DNA of 46,804 nt, taken from assembly GCA_029252195.1 (NCBI GenBank), contig JAQXBV010000041.1, positions 1 to 46,804 on the forward strand, read 5' to 3'. Shown piece after piece: positions 41,180-46,804 of this stretch; the first letter of the stretch is position 1, and every line of letters starts with the position of its first letter. A program made the position numbers and the translations under genes. Source of the DNA: Yoonia sp. (GTDB lineage Bacteria > Pseudomonadota > Alphaproteobacteria > Rhodobacterales > Rhodobacteraceae). The notes below the pieces were generated by a model. The model was not told the origin of the DNA, searched no databases, and saw only the letters and a program-made list of their open reading frames with translations.

Positions 41180-42466
41180 ATGCCAACAGAAATCCTGATG
41201 CCCGCCCTTTCCCCAACGATGGAAGAAGGCACATTGGCGAAATGGCACGTCAAAGAGGGCGACACTGTCTCCTCTGGTGACATTCTCGCCGAGATTGAGA
41301 CCGACAAAGCCACGATGGAGTTCGAAGCTGTTGACGAAGGCGTCATCGGTAAGATCGTCATCGCGGAAGGCACTGAAGGCGTGAAAGTGAACGCCGTCAT
41401 CGCCGTATTATTGGAAGACGGCGAAAGCGCCTCTGACATAGGTGCGACCTCCGCGGCGCCTGCTGCTGCGGCCCCAAAGGCAGAAGCTTCACCTGCTGCC
41501 ACTAGCCCTGCCCTAGCGGCACCTGTCGCAAAAGACGGCAACCGCATTTTTGCGACACCATTGGCTCGCCGCATTGCAGCCGATAAAGGTCTGGACCTCG
41601 CCGCAATTGCAGGCTCTGGTCCGCATGGTCGTATCGTGAAAGCTGACGTTGAGAATGCAACGGCTGCACCTAAGGCTGCTGCAGCGGCCCCTGCCGCGGC
41701 GTCTGCTCCTGCTGCAGCGGCTTCCATGGCGGCTGGCCCGTCCACGGACGCTGTCATCAAAATGTACAGTGATCGTCCTTTTGAGGAGGTCAAACTCGAC
41801 GGGATGCGCAAAACGATTGCGGCCCGCCTGACAGAGGCTAAGCAATCCGTGCCGCACTTCTACCTGCGCCGCGACATCAACCTTGATGCGTTGATGAAGT
41901 TCCGCGCGCAGCTTAACAAGCAACTCGAAGGCCGTGGCGTGAAACTCTCGGTCAACGATTTCATCATCAAGGCCTGTGCGTTAGCCCTCCAGCAAGTGCC
42001 AGAAGCCAACGCCGTTTGGGCAGGTGATCGCACGCTGAAGTTCACCAAATCCGATGTGGCTGTGGCCGTGGCGATTGAGGGCGGCTTGTTCACTCCAGTC
42101 TTGCGCGATTCAGAGATGAAATCACTCTCTGCCCTGTCGTCGGAGATGAAAGACCTCGCAACCCGTGCCCGCGACCGCAAGCTTGCGCTGCATGAATACC
42201 AAGGCGGAAGCTTCGCGATTTCCAACCTCGGCATGTTCGGCATCGACAACTTTGATGCGATCATCAACCCGCCACATTCGGCCATCTTGGCCGTGGGTGC
42301 TGGCGTGAAAAAGCCGATTGTCGGGGCTGATGGCGAATTGACTGTCGGGACCGTCATGTCCACCACATTGTCCGTCGATCACCGTGTGATTGATGGGGCA
42401 CTTGGGGCGAACTTGCTCAACGCGATCAAGGACAACCTTGAGAACCCGATGACAATGCTTGCTTAA
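41180..42466 (+). CDS. pdhC: dihydrolipoamide acetyltransferase E2 (428 aa)
   Basis: E2 passes acetyl groups to CoA. It has one lipoyl domain (residues 1-80, [11 protein letters not shown]), an Ala/Pro linker, a peripheral E1/E3-binding region ([20 protein letters not shown], then [14 protein letters not shown]), another Ala-rich linker and the catalytic domain ending with the HxxxDG active site in [11 protein letters not shown]. The length fits a one-lipoyl E2. It follows pdhB by 13 bp and ends at a bidirectional terminator. E3 (lpd) is not in the window. Confidence 0.96.
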   Translation: MPTEILMPALSPTMEEGTLAKWHVKEGDTVSSGDILAEIETDKATMEFEAVDEGVIGKIVIAEGTEGVKVNAVIAVLLEDGESASDIGATSAAPAAAAPKAEASPAATSPALAAPVAKDGNRIFATPLARRIAADKGLDLAAIAGSGPHGRIVKADVENATAAPKAAAAAPAAASAPAAAASMAAGPSTDAVIKMYSDRPFEEVKLDGMRKTIAARLTEAKQSVPHFYLRRDINLDALMKFRAQLNKQLEGRGVKLSVNDFIIKACALALQQVPEANAVWAGDRTLKFTKSDVAVAVAIEGGLFTPVLRDSEMKSLSALSSEMKDLATRARDRKLALHEYQGGSFAISNLGMFGIDNFDAIINPPHSAILAVGAGVKKPIVGADGELTVGTVMSTTLSVDHRVIDGALGANLLNAIKDNLENPMTMLA

Positions 42467-42484
42467 CTGCAGGTATATCCAAAC

Positions 42485-42515
42485 AAAAAGGCCGGGCAAA
42501 TCGCCCGGCCTTTTT
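42485..42515. terminator. bidirectional terminator between pdhC and cysE
   Basis: AAAAAGGCCGGGC (42485-42497) and GCCCGGCCTTTTT (42503-42515) form a 13-bp perfect stem with an AAATC loop. T-runs flank it on both strands, so it ends both the pdh operon and cysE. Confidence 0.92.
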
Positions 42516-42532
42516 CGTTGCCGCATGGGAAT

Positions 42533-43339
42533 TTACTTCTCGTGCAGGATTTGGTCCATCGTCATGGACGGCTGCGCGCAGCCTGCCTCGCCCACGATCC
42601 GCGCAGGAACGCCCGCGACTGTTTTCATCGGCGGCACAGCCTGAAGGACGACAGAGCCCGCAGCGATGCGACTGCAATGCCCAATGGTGATATTGCCAAG
42701 CACTTTGGCACCTGCTCCGATCAACACACCGCTTTCGATCTTCGGATGGCGATCATCGTGCTCTTTACCCGTGCCGCCAAGCGTGACGGAATGCAACATC
42801 GAGACATTGTCACCAACCACCGCAGTTTCGCCAATAACGATAGAATGGGCGTGATCAATCATGATCCCTTTGCCAATCTTCGCGGCGGGATGAATATCGA
42901 CACCAAACACTTCGCTGACGCGCATTTGGACAAAATATGCCAGATCGTGGCGGCCCTGATGCCACAGCCAATGCCCCAAGCGATAGGCTTGAATGGCTTG
43001 GAACCCCTTGAAGAACAAGAACGGTTGAATGAGACGAAGGCAGGCTGGATCCCGATCTAGGATAGCCACGAGATCCGCGCGCGCCGCGTTGGCAAGTGAG
43101 GTGTCCGACGCAAAGGCATCATCAGAAATTTCGCGCAAAATCTGCTCTGACATCTCCGCCGATGATAGCTTCATCGCGATCCGGTACGCCAGCGCGGCCT
43201 CAAGGGTGTCATGATGAAGAATGCTGCTATGGACCATCCCGCCCATGAGCGGTTCGGATGCGACGACCTTTGTCGCCTCATCACAAATTCGCTCCCAAAC
43301 TGGGTCAATTTTTGTAAGTGTCAGTGGTGAAATGGCCAT
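42533..43339 (-). CDS. cysE: serine O-acetyltransferase (268 aa)
   Basis: CysE acetylates serine for cysteine synthesis and forms the cysteine synthase complex with CysK. The N-terminal helical half (AALAYRIAMKLSSAEMSEQI) is followed by the left-handed beta-helix of hexapeptide repeats (IGKGIMIDHAHSIVIGETAV, VGDNVSMLHSVTLGGTGKEH, and IGAGAKVLGNITIGHCSRIA), with active-site His in DHAHS. The C-terminal tail ends ILHEK rather than the classical terminal Ile. An RBS-like AAAGGAAAA precedes it. It lies next to an IS remnant at its 5' side. Confidence 0.95.
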   Translation of the reverse strand: MAISPLTLTKIDPVWERICDEATKVVASEPLMGGMVHSSILHHDTLEAALAYRIAMKLSSAEMSEQILREISDDAFASDTSLANAARADLVAILDRDPACLRLIQPFLFFKGFQAIQAYRLGHWLWHQGRHDLAYFVQMRVSEVFGVDIHPAAKIGKGIMIDHAHSIVIGETAVVGDNVSMLHSVTLGGTGKEHDDRHPKIESGVLIGAGAKVLGNITIGHCSRIAAGSVVLQAVPPMKTVAGVPARIVGEAGCAQPSMTMDQILHEK

Positions 43340-43592
43340 CTTTTTTCCTTTCGGTCACTGCTTTCTTACATCAGATAGGGCTCCTTTTCCAAGTTTAAAC
43401 CTGTGAACATGCCAATCACGCACTTTGATGTGATCCCCAGGTGATGAGCGCCTGCACCACAATGCGCAGGGACAAGAGATACGATGGATCACAACGGTCC
43501 GGCATCGGGGCCTTGGGGCAATTTTGGCATGCGGCCCCAAGCGACCCATTGCCATGATGTACATGGGCGCGTCCGGTCTTTTTGCGATATTT

Positions 43593-43802
43593 AGCGGCAA
43601 AGGAAATTGCTATGATAATGCGGCGGTTGAGACGTTCTTCAACACGATCAAAGCAGAGCTAATCTGGCGACATACATGGGACACCCGCAGGCAGGCTGAG
43701 ATGGCCATCTTCGAATACATCAACGGCTTCTACAATCCGCGACGCCGCCACTCAGCACTGGGCTGGAAAAGCCCTGTCGCCTTCGAACGAAAGGTGGCTT
43801 AA
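43593..43802 (+). pseudogene. truncated IS3-family transposase OrfB
   Basis: Only about the last 69 residues remain (SGKGNCYDNAAVETFF onward), and the 5' side passes into unrelated sequence without a start codon belonging to the transposase. It cannot be active: two of the three DDE acidic residues and the N-terminal domain are gone. Confidence 0.82.
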
Positions 43803-43840
43803 ACGAGCACTTGGGGCGGCACTAAACCGCGACAGGTCCA
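43593..43840 (+). mobile_element. remnant of an IS3-family insertion sequence
   Basis: The sequence from 43593 encodes the C-terminal part of an IS3-type OrfB transposase (GKGNCYDNAAVETFF, with the final DDE glutamate, then NGFYNPRRRHSALGWKSP) up to the stop at 43800-43802. The right end appears to extend to the GACAGGTCCA at 43831-43840. The rest of the element, including the other two catalytic Asp, is missing. It is a dead remnant at the cysE/capsule boundary. Confidence 0.8.
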
Positions 43841-43859
43841 GTTTTACACTTGTTAAGCC

Positions 43860-44678
43860 TTATCCGTCGTTGATCAGCTCGCGGTGCCCGCGGTGCAACA
43901 ACAAGAGCCCGATCATCATGCACATCATCGACAGGCCAATCACATACATAGACGAGATATAAGTGCCGTCATAATTGGCATAAAACCCGCGCCGCATCAT
44001 GCCGATAATATGAACCAGCGGATTGTACCAGAGGACATCGCGATAGGTTTCGGGGATGGATTCAAACAGGAAGAAGATGCACGAGATGATGAACATGGGC
44101 CGCATCAGTATGGACCATGCCCGCTGCCAGACCGGAAAGCGGATGAAGAGATAACAGTTCAGGGTGCCAACCCCCAGCGCCAGAATGGCGGCCAGCGCGA
44201 AACCCAGAACAATTGTGGGGTAATCGGGCACAACCTGTGGCTCGAAAATGATCATAATCCCGAACAGCAGGACATAGGCGACCAGGAGCTGGGTTAGCAT
44301 ATTCACCAGAAACCGCGCCAGAATGGCATCCAGATAGCTCACCGCCGGATAGGCCAGCAGCGGTTTGGAGAACAAAATTGACAGCGCCACCTTGCCGGAC
44401 ACATCGGTGTACATCAAAAACGGCAGCATGCCCGTGGCATAGAACAGCGGAAAACTTGTGCCCAGAGCAGGGGAGCGGAAGCCGGCCGAAAAAATCAGCG
44501 TGAGCAATGCAATCCCCGCAACAGGCTCTAACACGGCCCAAAGATAGCCCCCGGGCGAGCGGCCATAGGTTGTTGCCATCTCGCGCAGGACCAGTGCCGC
44601 GATCGTGCGCAGGCTGGCGAACGGGCGTTTGGTGCGGTGCAACGTGTTTCTCTCGAGGGGCAGGGGTGAAGAGGACAT
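43860..44678 (-). CDS. kpsM: KpsM/CtrC-type polysaccharide ABC transporter permease (272 aa)
   Basis: ABC-2 type permeases of this group carry capsule or other polysaccharides across the inner membrane. Six hydrophobic helices can be seen, starting FASLRTIAALVLREMATTYG followed by GYLWAVLEPVAGIALLTLIF, and ending YVIGLSMMCMMIGLLLLHRG; NPLVHIIGMMRRGFYANY is the usual KpsM pattern. The cognate ATPase KpsT is encoded divergently at 46072, with a KpsE-like gene between. The opposite orientation is unusual because kpsM and kpsT are normally adjacent. Confidence 0.88.
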   Translation of the reverse strand: MSSSPLPLERNTLHRTKRPFASLRTIAALVLREMATTYGRSPGGYLWAVLEPVAGIALLTLIFSAGFRSPALGTSFPLFYATGMLPFLMYTDVSGKVALSILFSKPLLAYPAVSYLDAILARFLVNMLTQLLVAYVLLFGIMIIFEPQVVPDYPTIVLGFALAAILALGVGTLNCYLFIRFPVWQRAWSILMRPMFIISCIFFLFESIPETYRDVLWYNPLVHIIGMMRRGFYANYDGTYISSMYVIGLSMMCMMIGLLLLHRGHRELINDG

Positions 44679-44839
44679 CTGACGCCTTTGTTTGGTGTTG
44701 GCGGGTCTATAGCATAACGTAATTCGGTTAAATGCGCGATCTCATCTATGCTTTGGTATTCAAACTGAACAGGGTGTATGGTTAAAGCCTCAAGAGATCA
44801 AAGTATCCGGCAAGACAAGAAAAGCATAGAGGGCACCCC

Positions 44840-46048
44840 GTGGCAGAAATTGGAACAAATGGTACAGCATCCTCTGGTGCACCCGCTGCTCCTGCTGCTG
44901 TGCGGGCCAACGGGATTGCCCCGTCTGCACGTCCCGCACGCCCCCGCCGGCGTCATATCACAACACTGATGAGTATGGGCGCCGTGGTGCTGCTGCCCGT
45001 TTGTGCGCTGGCCTTTTATTTGTGGGTTGTCGCAGCGGACCAGTTTGCCTCGACGGTGGGGTTTTCGGTGCGCAAGGAAGAGGTCGGCTCGACCATGGAG
45101 TTGCTGGGTGGCATCACCGCGCTGTCGGGGTCGTCTTCTTCGGACACGGATATCTTGTATGAATATATCCAGAGCCAGAAAATGGTGTCGTTGCTGGATG
45201 AGCGGCTGGATCTGCGCAGCCTGTGGTCCAAACCGTCTTTTGATCCGGTTTTTGCCTATGACGAGGATGGCACAATCGAGGATCTGATCAGCTATTGGTC
45301 AGATATGGTGCGGATCTATTACGACAGCGGCAGTGGCTTGATGGAAGTGCGGGTTCTGGCCTTTGATCCGGATGATGCCCAGCTGATTTCGAGGGAGATC
45401 TACGCCGAAAGCTCGGCGATGATCAACGAGCTGAGCGCGGTGGCGCGCGCGGATGCGGTGCGCTATGCCAGTGAAGAGCTGGACACAGCCGTAGAGCGGC
45501 TGAAGGCTGCGCGCGAGGCGATCACGCGGTTTCGCAACGAAAACCGGTTGGTGGACCCCACGGCGGATTTGCAGACACAGGCAGGTTTGCTGGGGACTTT
45601 GCAGGCCCAGCTGGCCGAAGCCCTGATCGAGCTGGACCTGCTGCGCGAGACCAGTCAGGGATCTGACCCGCGGATTTTGAATGCCGAACGCCGGGTCGAT
45701 GTGATCCAGAAGCGGATCGACGCCGAGCAGCGCAAGCGCGGCATCACCAGCAGCTCCGAGAACGAAGCGTCCAACACCTTCTCCACGCTGGTCGGCGAGT
45801 ACGAGCGCCTGATCGTGGACCGCGAATTTGCCGAGCAGACCTATGTGTCTTCTCTGGCCGCGCGCGATGCGTCACTGGCCGAGGCGCGGCGCCAGACCCG
45901 CTATCTGGCGGCCCACATCCAGCCGACCCTGGCCGAGCGGTCGCTGTTTCCGCAGCGCCTGACCATTCTGGGCCTGTTTGCGCTGTTTATGTTTATGGCG
46001 TGGTCGATCATGGCGCTGGTGATCTATTCCCTGCGGGACCGCCGCTAA
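44840..46048 (+). CDS. kpsE: KpsE/CtrB-type capsule export inner-membrane protein (402 aa, GTG start)
   Basis: This is a polysaccharide co-polymerase-like protein that bridges the ABC exporter to the outer-membrane channel. It has an N-terminal Pro/Ala/Arg-rich cytoplasmic part (residues 1-38), one transmembrane helix (about 42-64, GAVVLLPVCALAFYLWVV), a long periplasmic coiled-coil domain (about 160-340, EELDTAVERLKAAREAITRF) and a second helix (about 370-395). Translation starts at GTG (44840), behind AGAGGG. It is followed by the KpsT-like ATPase after 23 bp. Confidence 0.86.
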   Translation: MAEIGTNGTASSGAPAAPAAVRANGIAPSARPARPRRRHITTLMSMGAVVLLPVCALAFYLWVVAADQFASTVGFSVRKEEVGSTMELLGGITALSGSSSSDTDILYEYIQSQKMVSLLDERLDLRSLWSKPSFDPVFAYDEDGTIEDLISYWSDMVRIYYDSGSGLMEVRVLAFDPDDAQLISREIYAESSAMINELSAVARADAVRYASEELDTAVERLKAAREAITRFRNENRLVDPTADLQTQAGLLGTLQAQLAEALIELDLLRETSQGSDPRILNAERRVDVIQKRIDAEQRKRGITSSSENEASNTFSTLVGEYERLIVDREFAEQTYVSSLAARDASLAEARRQTRYLAAHIQPTLAERSLFPQRLTILGLFALFMFMAWSIMALVIYSLRDRR

Positions 46049-46071
46049 GAAGGTGCTAAAAGGGCTGGCAG

Positions 46072-46725
46072 ATGATTAAATTTCGTAACCTGACCAAAGT
46101 TTTCCATCTGGGCGGTCAGCGCAAAGTGGTTGCGGACCATATCAATGTGGTTTTCCCCACGGGCCGCTCGGTGGGGTTGCTGGGGCGTAATGGTGCTGGC
46201 AAATCTACCTTGCTCAAGATGATTGCCGGCACCATGGACCCCACTGAAGGGCAGATTGTCTCGGACGGGTCGATCTCTTGGCCGGTGGGGTTTGCGGGAT
46301 CGTTTCACGGCGAGTTGTCAGGCGCACAGAATGCCCGTTTCATGGCCCGCATCTATGCGGTGGACACGGACGAGCTGGTGGATTTTGTCCGCGACTTTGC
46401 CGGTTTGGGGGGGCATTTCGACCTGCCGTTCCGGACCTATTCCTCGGGGATGAAATCGCGTCTGGCGTTTGGCATCTCGATGGCGGTGCCGTTTGATACC
46501 TATCTGGTGGATGAGGTCACATCGGTGGGCGATGCGACGTTCCGCAAGAAAAGCTCGGAGGTGTTTCGCGCGCGGATGGAGCATGCGGGGGCTGTTGTCG
46601 TCTCCCATGGCATGGGGCAGATCCGCGAGCTGTGCGATGCGGGCGCTGTTCTGGAAAACGGCAAGCTGACATACTACGATGATGTAGATGAGGCGATTGC
46701 GCATCACACCCGAAATATGGCGTAA
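46072..46725 (+). CDS. kpsT: KpsT/CtrD-type polysaccharide ABC transporter ATPase (217 aa)
   Basis: The nucleotide-binding protein of the capsule exporter. Walker A is GRNGAGKST (K44), the signature region is YSSGMKSR, Walker B is TYLVDEV (D147, catalytic E148), and the H-loop His lies in VVVSHGMGQ. At 217 residues it is the short form without the carbohydrate-binding C-terminal domain of Wzt. It follows the KpsE-like gene and serves the permease at 43860-44678. It probably continues into more capsule genes past the window. Confidence 0.92.
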   Translation: MIKFRNLTKVFHLGGQRKVVADHINVVFPTGRSVGLLGRNGAGKSTLLKMIAGTMDPTEGQIVSDGSISWPVGFAGSFHGELSGAQNARFMARIYAVDTDELVDFVRDFAGLGGHFDLPFRTYSSGMKSRLAFGISMAVPFDTYLVDEVTSVGDATFRKKSSEVFRARMEHAGAVVVSHGMGQIRELCDAGAVLENGKLTYYDDVDEAIAHHTRNMA

Positions 46726-46804
46726 ACCGCCTTGTTAGAGTCTACCTAGGCTGGCCGCCAGATAGACGCAGGCGGTGCTGAACAGTCTTTGGCGACGGAT
46801 GCCC

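Noticed and set aside
40142-41248. A 368-codon minus-strand frame inside pdhB
   Set aside because: Antisense to a conserved enzyme; composition is not protein-like and no family pattern is seen.
43355-43600. Minus-strand 81-codon frame upstream of the IS remnant
   Set aside because: Its composition is Arg/Pro/Cys-rich and it crosses the IS junction, so it is probably a chance frame.
1-46804. CRISPR array, tRNA, rRNA or prophage genes
   Set aside because: No regularly spaced repeat set, no cloverleaf-like sequence and no phage structural genes were seen anywhere in the window.

Overview
The window looks like a chromosomal segment of a marine alphaproteobacterium of the order Rhodobacterales (roseobacter group). 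The basis is gene content and protein style: edd-eda Entner-Doudoroff genes, a Tat-exported TRAP solute-receptor system, a glnE, a PIN/rRNA-methyltransferase pair, DUF2927 and DUF2852 proteins, a pdhA-pdhB(lipoyl)-pdhC cluster preceded by an ftsB-like gene, and class I fructose-bisphosphate aldolase beside pgk. No tRNA, rRNA, CRISPR array or prophage was seen.

Layout. 0-5.5 kb: a glyoxalase-like small protein, then a tightly packed plus-strand operon of envelope proteins (DUF2927 lipoprotein, 56-aa membrane protein, CoxE-like vWA protein, 118-aa membrane-anchored protein, DedA, M48 protease). 5.5-7.2 kb: minus-strand PIN nuclease and RlmI-like rRNA methyltransferase, overlapping by 4 bp. 7.4-9.9 kb: edd-eda behind a LacI-type palindrome. 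9.9-12.9 kb: small hypothetical and glnE (minus). 13-16.3 kb: YbaK-like deacylase, DUF2852, RDD protein, arginyl/leucyltransferase (TTG start) and an MBL-fold hydrolase. 16.4-20.9 kb: a TRAP operon (receptor, large DctQ, unusually long DctM), divergent from a Cache-domain histidine kinase and NarL-type regulator (21.1-23.2 kb), with an 18-bp perfect palindrome between them.

23.2-27.3 kb carries signs of decay or sequence error: a frameshifted lipoprotein, a PhoX-family gene with one in-frame stop, and a Ca2+/Na+ exchanger with Glu-to-Lys in its second signature. An intact YghU-type glutathione transferase lies among them.

27.4-30.0 kb is the ilvB-ilvH operon with a complete attenuator: promoter, 15-codon leader peptide with Val-Val-Val-Leu-Val, and mutually exclusive antiterminator and terminator. 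30.0-30.8 kb: two paralogous exported EF-hand proteins. 31.1-34.0 kb: a Rieske oxygenase / 69-aa protein / nucleoside hydrolase / GNAT operon. 34-36 kb: a DMT exporter and two cyclophilins. 36.1-42.5 kb: pgk, fba, ftsB-like gene (three GANTC sites upstream), pdhA, pdhB, pdhC. 42.5-43.3 kb: cysE.

An IS3-family remnant (about 43.6-43.84 kb) marks the junction to a capsule-export region (43.86-46.7 kb): KpsM-like permease divergent from KpsE-like and KpsT-like genes. Base and codon use looks different here (more CGG and CTG), so it may be an acquired polysaccharide locus continuing past the window end.
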